Assembly (NCBI GenBank): GCA_018266555.1
Contig: JAFEAF010000026.1
Location: 1 to 64,000 of the forward strand
Direction of reading: 5' to 3'
DNA length: 64,000 bases
Origin: Bacteroidota bacterium
Lineage (GTDB): Bacteria > Bacteroidota > Bacteroidia > Chitinophagales > Chitinophagaceae
The translations under genes were made by a program, and so were the position numbers. A model generated the notes under the pieces. The model was not told the origin of the DNA and did not search any database. It was given only the letters and a program-made list of their open reading frames with translations. Shown here piece after piece: positions 9,040-17,599 of the stretch (position 1 is its first letter; each line of letters starts with the position of its first letter).

Positions 9040-10101
9040 TTACCAGGAAACACCTTTAGCCGCAGAATATTTTTTCCATTTTTCAATCACCTCGCTCATA
9101 TCTGCCGGTAATTCTGAATTAAAAAATATTTCTTTTTCTGAAACAGGATGAATAAACCCAAGCGTTTTTGCATGTAATGCCTGGCGGGGGCAAATGGCAA
9201 AACAATTTTCAACAAATTGTTTGTATTTGGCAAATACTGTTCCTTTTACGATCTTATCACCACCATAAAAATCATCATTGAATAAAGGATGCCCAATATA
9301 TTTCATGTGCACTCTTATCTGGTGCGTTCGCCCGGTTTCCAACACACATTCCACCAATGTCACATATCCAAAACGCTCCAGCACTTTGTAATGTGTGATG
9401 GCTTCTTTACCATAATCACCTTCAGGGTAAGCTTCAAATTGTTTCCGGAATCTTTGATGACGGCCTACATGTGCTTTTATAGTTCCGCTGTCTTTTCGCA
9501 GGTCGCCCCATACCAATGCCACATATTGACGTTTTACGCTATGATCATAAAATTGTTTGGCAAGATTGCTCATTGCTTTGGGCGTTTTTGCCAATACCAA
9601 TAAGCCGCTGGTGTTTTTATCTATCCGGTGTACTAATCCAAACCTCGGCAAACTGTCTTCGGTGATGGAGGGATTTTTATTTTGCAAATACCAGGCAACT
9701 CCGTTTAACAATGTGCCGGTGTAATTGCCGCTTCCGGGATGCACCACCATTCCTGCCGGTTTATTAATTATCATCAATTCCTCATCTTCATATACGATAT
9801 CCAGCTGCATTTTTTCGGGGACTACTGTCAGGTCATCAGGGCTTACATCGGAATAAAGGATAATTTCATCCGCAGGTTTTATTTTATAATTCGGCCTAAC
9901 GTCTTTTCCATTTACCAAAACCATTCCGGCATTCAATGCCTGTTGCAATTTATTTCTTGTTGCACCCTCAATTCGACTCATCAGGAATTTATCTATGCGA
10001 AGCGGTTCCTGGCCTTTATCTACTGTAATGCTGAACCGTTCATACAGTTCATCTCCCGATTCGTTTGTCTCTTCTGATTTATTTTTTATTTCTTCTTTCA
10101 T
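9040..10101 (-). CDS. RluD-like 23S rRNA pseudouridine synthase
   Basis: 353 residues. An S4 RNA-binding domain lies at about 30-95 (RIDKFLMSRIEGATRNKLQ). The catalytic domain follows, with GLVHRIDKNTSGLLVLAKT, whose Asp is the conserved nucleophile of the RluA/RluC/RluD group, and later GRTHQIRVHMKYIGHPL. The order and length match RluD, which modifies helix 69 of 23S rRNA, but RluC-type targets cannot be excluded. It is divergent from lipB, with a -7 box for each gene in a 63-base gap. Confidence 0.92.
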   Translation of the reverse strand: MKEEIKNKSEETNESGDELYERFSITVDKGQEPLRIDKFLMSRIEGATRNKLQQALNAGMVLVNGKDVRPNYKIKPADEIILYSDVSPDDLTVVPEKMQLDIVYEDEELMIINKPAGMVVHPGSGNYTGTLLNGVAWYLQNKNPSITEDSLPRFGLVHRIDKNTSGLLVLAKTPKAMSNLAKQFYDHSVKRQYVALVWGDLRKDSGTIKAHVGRHQRFRKQFEAYPEGDYGKEAITHYKVLERFGYVTLVECVLETGRTHQIRVHMKYIGHPLFNDDFYGGDKIVKGTVFAKYKQFVENCFAICPRQALHAKTLGFIHPVSEKEIFFNSELPADMSEVIEKWKKYSAAKGVSW

Positions 10102-10120
10102 GAGTTGCTGAGAATCGGCG

Positions 10121-10128
10121 CAAAGTTA
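10121..10128 (-). promoter_or_regulatory. -7 box of the RluD-like gene (TAACTTTG)
   Basis: Perfect TAnnTTTG match on the minus strand, 19 bases before the ATG at 10101. Confidence 0.55.
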
Positions 10129-10147
10129 ATAGTTGTGTATTTGTCGG

Positions 10148-10155
10148 TAAATTTG
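10148..10155 (+). promoter_or_regulatory. -7 box of lipB (TAAATTTG)
   Basis: Perfect TAnnTTTG match 9 bases before the ATG at 10165. It excludes the longer in-frame start at 10105, which would begin upstream of the promoter. Confidence 0.6.
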
Positions 10156-10164
10156 TTGTTCACT

Positions 10165-10911
10165 ATGAATAAGCAGCAGGTAAAATTTCAGGATCTGGGG
10201 CAAAGGGACTATAAATCCGCCTGGGATTACCAGGAAAGTTTGTTGCAGGAAAATTTGAAAAGGAAATCTGTAATTGGCAATTTGCAATTGACTGCAAATG
10301 ACGTTCAGAACAGGAATGACCAAACTGAAAATTGGCAACTTCCAACGGAGCATTTTCTACTCTTTGTAGAACATCCGCCTGTTTATACGTTAGGGAAAAG
10401 TGGACATATCGAAAACTTTTTGCTGAATGAAGAAATGAGAACTAAAAAGGGAGTTGAGTTTTTTAGGACCAACAGGGGAGGTGATATTACATTTCATGGG
10501 CCACAACAAATTGTTGGTTATCCCATTCTCGATTTGGAAAAATTTGAAACAGACATTGGAAAATATTTGCGCAAGCTCGAAGAAGTGATTATTCAAACTT
10601 TATTGGAGTACGGGATCAAAGGGGATCGTTCACCGGGAGAAACAGGAGTTTGGATTGATCCTGAAATAAAAGGAAAAGAACGGAAAGTTTGTGCCATCGG
10701 CGTACGCACCAGCCGCTGGATTACCATGCATGGTTTTGCTTTTAATGTAAATACTGATTTGAATTATTTCAACTTTATTATTCCCTGCGGTATCAATAAT
10801 AAGCAGGTTACTTCGCTGGAGAAAGAATTAGGGTTCAAAGCAGATATGGAGGAAGTGAAAGAAAAAGTGAAACGGAATTTTGAAAAAATATTTGATGTGG
10901 AGTTATGGTAG
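10165..10911 (+). CDS. lipB: Octanoyl-ACP:protein N-octanoyltransferase LipB
   Basis: 248 residues. LipB moves octanoyl from acyl carrier protein to lipoyl domains. Signatures are FVEHPPVYTLGKSG, RGGDITFHGPQQIVGYPI, the catalytic Lys in RKVCAIGVRTSRW and the catalytic Cys in IIPCGI. Residues about 34-60, between the first helix and the EHPPVYTLG strand, form an insert of about 25 residues not usual in the family. It is rich in Asn and Gln and its DNA contains AATTGGCAA twice, which suggests an in-frame repeat insertion. A lipoate ligase at 48042-49022 offers the salvage route. Confidence 0.93.
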   Translation: MNKQQVKFQDLGQRDYKSAWDYQESLLQENLKRKSVIGNLQLTANDVQNRNDQTENWQLPTEHFLLFVEHPPVYTLGKSGHIENFLLNEEMRTKKGVEFFRTNRGGDITFHGPQQIVGYPILDLEKFETDIGKYLRKLEEVIIQTLLEYGIKGDRSPGETGVWIDPEIKGKERKVCAIGVRTSRWITMHGFAFNVNTDLNYFNFIIPCGINNKQVTSLEKELGFKADMEEVKEKVKRNFEKIFDVELW

Positions 10912-10960
10912 GTAACAGGATACAGGAATATTAAATGACAAAGCATAATATGCAGGATGC

Positions 10961-11722
10961 TTAAAAATCTTTTTGCAGGTAAAACTTATACTTTTCAATC
11001 AGTTTATCGTCCCCATAAAGTTCAAAGCTGAACCACCCTGCATGATAAAAATTGGCTTTATCAATACTGAATTTTTTTTCTTTTATATCTTTTAGTTCAA
11101 ACAAAAAAACACCCGAATCATCATAAAATTTAATGCTGTATTGCTTTGAGTCATCCGGCAGATTCACATGTACATAACCGTTTTTATAGGTAGAAACATA
11201 TTTGGATGCTACAAACACATCCGGTTTATTTTTGCCGGCCTGAAGTTGATTCACCATATAAGAAGAATCTTTCCCATTTATATTTAAGACGCCATCTTCT
11301 AAGCCCATTTGTTTGAGCCAGGCAATAGTATCCGCTGCGGATTCCAACCTGGGAATTGCCAGTTTTTTCCTGGAAGAAGTGTCTGCTACCGGTTTCTTAG
11401 AATCGCTGAATAAAAAATTACCCTTATCCAATAGTATATACAAACGATAAAACATGTGATCATTTGTGGCTTTTGAATCAAGGTATCCATTTTGCGGTGC
11501 GGTGGGATCTGTAACGGTAAGAATGGTTTTAAAACCTATAAGACTGTCAAAAGAACGCTGAATGCTGATCTGTTTGATTACTGAAAAAGTATTGTTCCAC
11601 CCGATGATGACCCGGTTGTTGCCAACGCTTTTTGCAGAAAAATCAGGAAGGGTGTCCTGGGCAGCAATATCTACATTGCAGGCAGCGATAAGGATCAGCA
11701 GGGACAGAATTTGTTTTATCAT
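10961..11722 (-). CDS. Secreted protein of unknown function, possible Fn3-like domain
   Basis: 253 residues with a signal peptide ending near IAAQDTLP. Residues about 25-105 have the feel of a fibronectin type III domain (VIIGWNN, ISIQRSFDS, FYRLYIL), a pattern frequent in secreted Bacteroidota proteins. The rest (VHVNLPDDS, YSIKFYDDSGVFLFELK) is beta-rich and unassigned. There is no catalytic motif and no sorting domain visible. It is convergent with lipB. Confidence 0.7.
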   Translation of the reverse strand: MIKQILSLLILIAACNVDIAAQDTLPDFSAKSVGNNRVIIGWNNTFSVIKQISIQRSFDSLIGFKTILTVTDPTAPQNGYLDSKATNDHMFYRLYILLDKGNFLFSDSKKPVADTSSRKKLAIPRLESAADTIAWLKQMGLEDGVLNINGKDSSYMVNQLQAGKNKPDVFVASKYVSTYKNGYVHVNLPDDSKQYSIKFYDDSGVFLFELKDIKEKKFSIDKANFYHAGWFSFELYGDDKLIEKYKFYLQKDF

Positions 11723-11794
11723 TTTACAAAAACGGAAAAAGGATAGGATTCTTTTATTAATTCTGTCAAAGATAAGGCAGGAAGCCCAGTAAAT

Positions 11795-12682
11795 CTAATA
11801 GATTAACGTTCCTTTCTCCAGCGATGCATTGCCCTGCAAGCCCCCGCTGTGTATGAGCAATAATTTACTTTTCGGAGGAAAGAAATTTTGTTGAACAAGG
11901 TCAAACACAGCAAAAATAAGTTTACCCGTATAAACGAAATCCAATGGGATATTTGTTTGTTTATAAAAATTATTCATAAATGTTATCAGTTCCGGGGTAT
12001 ATTTTGCGTAGCCGCCAAAATGGTATTCATGAAATAACCGGAATTGTTTTTCAGCCTGAAGTAATGATTTAATTTTTATTTCCAGTTCATTATTATTTTT
12101 CATAACACTGATACCCGTTACCTGCTGATCTTTGGATGTTGACTGAATCAATCCTGCCATCATGGTGCCTGTGCCCACGGCACAACAGAAATGAGAAAAA
12201 TATTTCTTTTCGCAATGATTTAAAATTGTGGCAGCACCATTAGCTCCCAACATACCGTATCCTCCTTCCGGGATAACATATAAATCTTCCCCTGTTACGG
12301 CTTCGGGAACTTTTTTATTTTTGAAGTCATCACGGCTGGTATAAAAAAGGATCATTCCAAACCCTTGGGCATAAAAAAGTGTAGTTGAAATTTTGGCTGG
12401 TTTTTCACCCCGGATAATACCTATGCTGTTAAAATCATTATCCTTGCAGGCCGCAGCCGCAGCAATTATATGATTGGACCATGCACCGCCATAAGTCACG
12501 ATTGTTTTTTTCTGTAATCGTTTAGCTTCTTCAATATACAATTGCAATTTGAACCATTTGTTTCCGGAAATTACCGGGTGAATTTTATCAAGTCTCAAAA
12601 TGGCAACTTCAATATTCTTTTCTATAAATACCGGATCGTTGATAAAATCAGTTGTGATATTTTGAAATGATAATTCCCGCAT
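11795..12682 (-). CDS. PLP-dependent ACC deaminase/D-cysteine desulfhydrase family enzyme
   Basis: 295 residues of fold-type II PLP enzyme. The PLP Lys lies in ISGNKWFKLQLYI, the substrate-binding loop is TYGGAWSNHI, and SGGLQGN lies near the C terminus. These match the family of 1-aminocyclopropane-1-carboxylate deaminase and D-cysteine desulfhydrase. It is shorter than the ACC deaminases (about 340 residues), so D-cysteine or another small amino acid is the more likely substrate; this is inference. It is divergent from the nucleotidyltransferase gene. Confidence 0.82.
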   Translation of the reverse strand: MRELSFQNITTDFINDPVFIEKNIEVAILRLDKIHPVISGNKWFKLQLYIEEAKRLQKKTIVTYGGAWSNHIIAAAAACKDNDFNSIGIIRGEKPAKISTTLFYAQGFGMILFYTSRDDFKNKKVPEAVTGEDLYVIPEGGYGMLGANGAATILNHCEKKYFSHFCCAVGTGTMMAGLIQSTSKDQQVTGISVMKNNNELEIKIKSLLQAEKQFRLFHEYHFGGYAKYTPELITFMNNFYKQTNIPLDFVYTGKLIFAVFDLVQQNFFPPKSKLLLIHSGGLQGNASLEKGTLIY

Positions 12683-12703
12683 ATATGCTAAACGAATTTA
12701 GTT

Positions 12704-12711
12704 TAATTTTG
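12704..12711 (+). promoter_or_regulatory. -7 box of the nucleotidyltransferase gene (TAATTTTG)
   Basis: Perfect TAnnTTTG match 26 bases upstream of the ATG at 12738. Confidence 0.5.
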
Positions 12712-12737
12712 CCCCTGAATTTTATAAACGAAACACA

Positions 12738-13634
12738 ATGAAACCTACATTATTGGTTTTGGCGGCCGGTATGGCGTCCAGATATGGTAGTATGAAACAA
12801 ATCCAGGGTTTCGGGCCTCACGGAGAAACCATCATGGATTATTCTATATATGATTCAATACGGGCTGGTTTTGGAAAAGTGGTTTTCATTATCCGGCGTG
12901 ATTTTGCAGAAAATTTTAGGAATATCATTGAGCCCAAAATAAAAGGACGAATTGCAATAGAATATGTGTACCAGGAATTAGATTCTTTTACCGAAGGATA
13001 TCCTGCTCCCGCAGAAAGGACAAAACCCTGGGGAACCGCTCATGCAGTATTATGTGCCAAAACTGCTATTCATGAACCATTTGCTGTAATCAACGCAGAT
13101 GACTTTTATGGTAGTGATGGTTTTTTTAAAGCTGCTCGATTTTTGCAACAGGAGTGCCGGGATGATGTTTTCAGCATTATTGGATATGAGCTGGTAAAAA
13201 CATTATCCGAAAATGGCTCGGTAAGCCGTGGCGTGTGTGAAGTGGATAAGGAGAACTATCTTATCTCTGTGGTTGAAAGAACTAAAATTTACAGGGAAGG
13301 AAATAAAATTGTGTATGATGATGCAGATGGAAAACATGAAACAGCATTCGATTCAAAAGTGTCCATGAATTTTTGGTGTTTTCCTGCTTCTGCGTTTGCA
13401 TTTATTCAAAAAATGTTTCTGAAATTTCTGAAAGAAAAAGGAACCGACCCCAAGGCAGAATTTTTCATACCTATTATCGGTGACCAGTTTATAAAAGAAG
13501 GAGGAAAGATCAAGTTGATTCCTACATCGGCACAATGGTTTGGCGTAACTTATAAAGAAGATGCACCGGAGGTAAAAAAGAGCCTAAGTGCATTAATCAG
13601 CCAGGGGGAATACCCTGAACGTTTGTGGAAATAA
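12738..13634 (+). CDS. Sugar-phosphate nucleotidyltransferase-like protein
   Basis: 298 residues with a nucleotidyltransferase fold. The N terminus LVLAAGMASRYGSMKQ matches the LAAGxGxR-x-K nucleotide loop, and FAVINADDFYG holds the metal-binding Asp region. This type (NTP_transferase family) makes NDP-sugars from sugar 1-phosphates. The sugar and nucleotide cannot be told, and no left-handed helix acyltransferase domain follows. It is convergent with the protease gene with a 6-base gap. Confidence 0.82.
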   Translation: MKPTLLVLAAGMASRYGSMKQIQGFGPHGETIMDYSIYDSIRAGFGKVVFIIRRDFAENFRNIIEPKIKGRIAIEYVYQELDSFTEGYPAPAERTKPWGTAHAVLCAKTAIHEPFAVINADDFYGSDGFFKAARFLQQECRDDVFSIIGYELVKTLSENGSVSRGVCEVDKENYLISVVERTKIYREGNKIVYDDADGKHETAFDSKVSMNFWCFPASAFAFIQKMFLKFLKEKGTDPKAEFFIPIIGDQFIKEGGKIKLIPTSAQWFGVTYKEDAPEVKKSLSALISQGEYPERLWK

Positions 13635-13640
13635 AATTTC

Positions 13641-14765
13641 TTAATCACCTTTTACAAAGAAAACATAATCTTCGATTTTTTTCACCTGCTGTTTGGTATC
13701 CATACCCCGGACACTGGACTTAACAGGCAAACGAAGATTCTGGTATGCCGTATCATCTTTTTTCAATTCGCTCACTGCGGTGTAGATGTATTTAGACTGG
13801 ATGGCAAATGCCACCCCTTCTGCTTCTGTTTCTTTCGTACTTAGAATACCGATGACTTCCCCTTCATGATTAAATACCGGCCCGCCACTATTGCCCCGGT
13901 TAGCTGCTATACCTAACTGACAACTGAGCGTATCTCCATTGAATCCGGTTTTGGCACTTAAATAACCTTCGCTGTACACAATATCGTTTCTTGGATAACC
14001 TAATGTGAAAATCGGCTCTGCTACATCACTCTCAACTTTACTGATTCCATAGGGTATGGATGAAAGCGGCTTAAATTTATCGTCATCAATTTTCAGGATG
14101 GCGATGTCTTTATCCAAAAATTCTTTTACCAATACTGCCCGGAATTGATCTCCTTTATTATTCGTGACGGCAATATGTCTTGAGGTATGAACAATATGAG
14201 CATTGGTGACCAGGTAGCCTTTACCATCAATCAAAAAACCTGTACCACCTGCCTTGAAAGGAATGCTTTGCTGATTAATCTTATTTTTAATATTGTTGAC
14301 TTCGTTTTTCAGGTTATTCATTTCATCAACCTGGGAGCTTTGTTGTTGTTTCAGGTTGGGGATATCACGACTCAATTCCTGAACTTTAGCATTGTCCGCT
14401 TTAGGAGTTAAATAATTGACCAAAGCACTTATAGATAAAGTAGTGACTCCGGCAATAATAGCAGCAATAGCTGCCACTCTTTTATACCTTTTCCAGAGAT
14501 AAACCACTTTAGCTTTACCTTTCAGTTTTGCAGAATCTATCTTACCCTGTTCAGAAAGATTAATATGGGTATCATGTAATGTAGATCTGAATTTTTTCCA
14601 TTCAGCAAAGCGATTCATTTGTTGTAAAAACAATGTATGCTCTACCACCATTTGATCCACATCAGGGCTGGTTTTGCGCAGGTTTTCAAAATGCAGCCGT
14701 TCATCGGGACTCATTTCACCCCGAATGTAGCGCTCCACTGCATCTAATATTTGAAAATCATCCAT
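13641..14765 (-). CDS. Anti-sigma-like/trypsin-like serine protease membrane fusion
   Basis: 374 residues. Residues 1-60 (VERYIRGEMSPDERLHFENL) look like the cytosolic N terminus of anti-sigma factors. One membrane helix lies at about 97-117 and a coiled stretch at about 125-165. The C-terminal half is an S1C (HtrA/DegP-type) protease: His in VTNAHIVHTS, Asp in DKDIAILKI and Ser in AANRGNSGGPVFN, so the triad is complete. No PDZ domain is seen. Its ATG shares one base with the TGA of the upstream ECF sigma gene, so the two are translationally coupled. It may sense envelope proteins and hold or release that sigma factor; this is inference. Confidence 0.85.
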   Translation of the reverse strand: MDDFQILDAVERYIRGEMSPDERLHFENLRKTSPDVDQMVVEHTLFLQQMNRFAEWKKFRSTLHDTHINLSEQGKIDSAKLKGKAKVVYLWKRYKRVAAIAAIIAGVTTLSISALVNYLTPKADNAKVQELSRDIPNLKQQQSSQVDEMNNLKNEVNNIKNKINQQSIPFKAGGTGFLIDGKGYLVTNAHIVHTSRHIAVTNNKGDQFRAVLVKEFLDKDIAILKIDDDKFKPLSSIPYGISKVESDVAEPIFTLGYPRNDIVYSEGYLSAKTGFNGDTLSCQLGIAANRGNSGGPVFNHEGEVIGILSTKETEAEGVAFAIQSKYIYTAVSELKKDDTAYQNLRLPVKSSVRGMDTKQQVKKIEDYVFFVKGD

Positions 14766-15334
14766 CACTGATTCCCGTTTTTATAATGTGAAAAAAATAC
14801 TTTTTTCAATCGCATCAGGCATTTGTATTTCTGGGTTTTTGCATTGTCGGCATTGGTGTATCCAAAACCGACTGCTATTTCCTGCATACTTTTCTTTTGC
14901 AAATAATATGCCTCCAGGAGGCTTCTGCAGGGTTCACCCAGGCTGTCAATAGCCTTGTCCATCATTTCAAATTCTACATTCCGCTTTTCGTGTTCTTCAA
15001 TTTCTTCTTCCACCGGAATGGTAGTTGCTATATCGGCCACTTCAGGCGAATAGCGATTTAATTGCTGCAATCGTTTGAGCCAAAGTCTTCGGCATACAGA
15101 GTATATGTAAGTTTTAATCTGGCAATTCAGTTCAAATGTCCCGGACCTGGCCTTCTCATACAATACAATCATCGCTTCCTGAAAAATATCTTTGGCATCA
15201 TCAGCAGAGCCGTTATTGTTGATAATCAGGCTCTGGATCATATTAAAATTTTCCTTATAAATAGTCTCAACTGCCTTTTTATCGCTGCGGGCCAATCCTT
15301 GTAACAACGTTTTTTCGTTATTCTCTGATTTCAC
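14765..15334 (-). CDS. ECF-type RNA polymerase sigma factor
   Basis: 189 residues. The sigma-2 region (ADDAKDIFQEAMIVLYEKA) and sigma-4 helix-turn-helix (LQKKSMQEIAVGFGYTNAD) fit a sigma-70 family ECF factor. The only sensible start is GTG at 15334 (KSENNEKTLL). The protease fusion that follows it in the same operon is its likely regulator. Such factors direct RNA polymerase to envelope-stress or transport genes; its targets are not known. Confidence 0.88.
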   Translation of the reverse strand: MKSENNEKTLLQGLARSDKKAVETIYKENFNMIQSLIINNNGSADDAKDIFQEAMIVLYEKARSGTFELNCQIKTYIYSVCRRLWLKRLQQLNRYSPEVADIATTIPVEEEIEEHEKRNVEFEMMDKAIDSLGEPCRSLLEAYYLQKKSMQEIAVGFGYTNADNAKTQKYKCLMRLKKVFFSHYKNGNQ

Positions 15335-15515
15335 AACTCCGTTATTTTAATACTGTTTTTTAAAAATAGTAACCCTGACTCACTATAAAAAATAATATTC
15401 AACTGAAAACCAGGTCTTAGCTAAACTTTAAAAAATATTTTCAGGCATTGGGTTACCTTTTCCCGATTGGGGTATAAATGTCAAATCTTTTATACAAAAA
15501 ATTAAAAAAAATTAC

Positions 15516-15707
15516 ATGAAAAAGCTTTTATTAGTTTTCTTGGTTGCCGGCACTTTTGCAGCTTGCAACAGCAAATCAGGTGGTGATGCTGACAAAAAAG
15601 ACACTACTGCTACTCAAACGATGTCTACAACGCCTGCACAAGACACAACTCACAAAGCAGCTGATACAACTGCTCCTAAGATGAGTGCTGACACAACAAA
15701 GAAGTAA
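15516..15707 (+). CDS. Small Thr/Lys-rich lipoprotein
   Basis: 63 residues. A signal peptide ends in the lipobox FAAC, so Cys is about residue 17 and would be lipidated. The mature part is low complexity (DTTATQT, HKAADTT, SADTTKK) with no fold signature. It is followed by a hairpin terminator and is therefore probably a separate transcript. It lies 181 bases from the divergent ECF sigma gene and could be one of its targets; this is inference. Confidence 0.75.
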   Translation: MKKLLLVFLVAGTFAACNSKSGGDADKKDTTATQTMSTTPAQDTTHKAADTTAPKMSADTTKK

Positions 15708-15735
15708 GATTTTTCATATGGCAAGCAATCGTTAG

Positions 15736-15766
15736 AGGCCGCCTTGTTCACAGGGTGGCCCTTTTT
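15736..15766 (+). terminator. Rho-independent terminator after the small lipoprotein
   Basis: GGCCGCCT at 15737-15744 pairs with GGGTGGCC at 15753-15760 (two G-T pairs), followed by CTTTTT. Confidence 0.65.
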
Positions 15767-15792
15767 ATTTCCTTACTTGGAAATAATAGAAT

Positions 15793-15800
15793 TACTTTTG
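15793..15800 (+). promoter_or_regulatory. -7 box of the DEAD-box helicase (TACTTTTG)
   Basis: Perfect TAnnTTTG match 12 bases before the ATG at 15813. It argues against the in-frame ATG at 15744, which overlaps the preceding terminator. Confidence 0.6.
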
Positions 15801-15812
15801 CGCAAATTTTTT

Positions 15813-17465
15813 ATGATAACATTTGAAGCGTTAGGTATTGAAGATGGTTTATTAGAATCTATCAAAGCTTTGGGGTTTTCACAGCCTACCCCCATCCAGG
15901 AAAAAGCAATACCTGTATTATTAAGCGGCACTAAAGATTTTATCGGCCTGGCTCAAACAGGGACCGGTAAAACGGCTGCGTTTGGTTTACCTCTTTTGCA
16001 ATTGATTCAAAAGGCAAATCGTTTCCCACAGGCATTAATTATTTGCCCTACACGGGAATTATGTTTACAAATCACGAATGATCTGAATTCATTCCGCAAA
16101 AAATCAGATTTAATTTCTGTCACAGCTGTATATGGAGGCACTTCTATTGGCTTGCAAATCCGTGATCTCAAAAAAGGGACTCATATCGTTGTGGCGACTC
16201 CCGGCCGTCTGATTGATCTTATCGAGCGAAAAGCTATTAACCTGGAGAAGATACATTATGTTGTTTTGGACGAAGCAGATGAAATGCTGAACATGGGTTT
16301 TAAAGATGACATTGAATTTATTTTAAAAAATACACCTAACCGGCAAAGCACCTGGTTGTTTAGTGCTACTATGCCACCGGAGATCAGGCAAGTGAGTAAG
16401 CGATACATGAAATCTCCTTTTGAAATCACTATTGGTAAAGTCAATGCAGCCAATGCTAATATAGATCATCAGTATTACCTTACTTCTCATGTGAACCGGT
16501 ATGAAACCCTGAAACGGATCATTGATTTCAACCCCGGTTTGTATGGTATCATTTTCACCCGAACCAAAGCCGATGCACAGGAAATAACAGAATCATTAAT
16601 TCGTGAAGGGTATGACATTGAAGCGCTGCATGGCGACCTTACACAGCAGCAAAGAGATAAAGTGATGTCCCGATTCCGGGAAAAGAATTTGCAATTACTT
16701 ATAGCTACGGATGTGGCGGCAAGAGGCATTGATGTGCAGGGAATCACTCATGTCATTAATTATGAATTGCCGGATGATACGGAAGTTTATACTCATAGAA
16801 GTGGAAGAACAGGCCGGGCCGGTAAAAGTGGAATTTCCATTTCTATTGTGACCCCAAAAGAAGTGTATCGCCTGAGGCAAATAGAAAAATTAGTAAACAC
16901 CCGAATTCATAAAATGGATATTCCTTCGGGCAAAGATGTATGCCGCAGGCAATTTTTTTATTTTATTGACAAGATGTTAAGCGCTGATACCAGCCATGGA
17001 GAATACGAGACCTATCTTCCGGTGTTAAAAGAAAAATTTGCACATATTGAAAAGGAAGAGATATTACAAAAAGTGGCAGCACTGGAGTTTGACCGGTTTT
17101 TAAAATATTATGAAAATGCTGCTGATCTTAATCTGAGAGAAGATCGTAGAACAACTTCAGATCAACGATCTGTTCACAGAGAAACAAAAGGAAGAAATTT
17201 TGAAAGAAATGGCAAATACCAACGACTGTTTGTAAACCTTGGGACTAAAGATGGTTTTTATAAAGCCAGTTTTCTCCAGTTCATACTGGATATGAGTGAT
17301 CTCAGAAAAGAAGTATTGGGAAGAATTGATATGAAAGAGATGAATAGCTGGGTTGAAATAGAACCCGGTGCTGCAAAGAAAATGATTAAAGCAATTGATG
17401 GAAAGAATTTCAAAGGCAGAAAAATACGGATGAACGATGCGGAAACCGGAGGAAGGCGTAAATAA
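15813..17465 (+). CDS. DEAD-box RNA helicase with DbpA-type RNA-binding domain
   Basis: 550 residues. Helicase motifs run in order: Q motif (GFSQPTPIQ), AQTGTGKT, PTRELC, ATPGRLIDL, DEAD, SAT, ATDVAARGIDV and HRSGRTGRAG. The last 75 or so residues (FVNLGTKDGFYKASFLQFI) look like the DbpA RNA-binding domain, which anchors E. coli DbpA to 23S rRNA helix 92. A role in 50S ribosome assembly or cold adaptation is likely. The aromatic attenuator starts 36 bases after its stop, with no strong terminator between, so some readthrough into the operon is possible. Confidence 0.9.
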   Translation: MITFEALGIEDGLLESIKALGFSQPTPIQEKAIPVLLSGTKDFIGLAQTGTGKTAAFGLPLLQLIQKANRFPQALIICPTRELCLQITNDLNSFRKKSDLISVTAVYGGTSIGLQIRDLKKGTHIVVATPGRLIDLIERKAINLEKIHYVVLDEADEMLNMGFKDDIEFILKNTPNRQSTWLFSATMPPEIRQVSKRYMKSPFEITIGKVNAANANIDHQYYLTSHVNRYETLKRIIDFNPGLYGIIFTRTKADAQEITESLIREGYDIEALHGDLTQQQRDKVMSRFREKNLQLLIATDVAARGIDVQGITHVINYELPDDTEVYTHRSGRTGRAGKSGISISIVTPKEVYRLRQIEKLVNTRIHKMDIPSGKDVCRRQFFYFIDKMLSADTSHGEYETYLPVLKEKFAHIEKEEILQKVAALEFDRFLKYYENAADLNLREDRRTTSDQRSVHRETKGRNFERNGKYQRLFVNLGTKDGFYKASFLQFILDMSDLRKEVLGRIDMKEMNSWVEIEPGAAKKMIKAIDGKNFKGRKIRMNDAETGGRRK

Positions 17466-17500
17466 TATCTGTAAAAATTTTTTTCTTCCAATCTGATCCT

Positions 17501-17508
17501 TACTTTTG
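17501..17508 (+). promoter_or_regulatory. -7 box of the aromatic amino acid operon (TACTTTTG)
   Basis: Perfect TAnnTTTG match. The GTG of the leader ORF begins 5 bases after it, which is close to the expected transcription start. Confidence 0.6.
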
Positions 17509-17512
17509 TTAC

Positions 17513-17599
17513 GTGATATTCACGAAAGCATACCGTTGGTTTTATTTTTACTTCTTCTTTAGCCAGAAGCGGGGAATGCTTTTGTTGAAATCAAAATGA
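17513..17599 (+). CDS. Aromatic leader peptide of the pheA-aro operon
   Basis: GTG start, 28 codons, TGA stop at 17597-17599. Codons 7-16 read YRWFYFYFFF: the run TGG TTT TAT TTT TAC TTC TTC TTT gives eight aromatic codons in a row (17537-17560), with one more Tyr two codons before. The peptide ends SQKRGMLLLKSK. It has no similarity to a functional protein, and its composition matches the downstream Phe/Tyr/chorismate genes. In known attenuators such as pheL of E. coli, a ribosome stalls on such codons when charged tRNA is scarce. The GTG start is the only credible one in frame, since a TGA lies at 17495-17497. Confidence 0.82.
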   Translation: MIFTKAYRWFYFYFFFSQKRGMLLLKSK

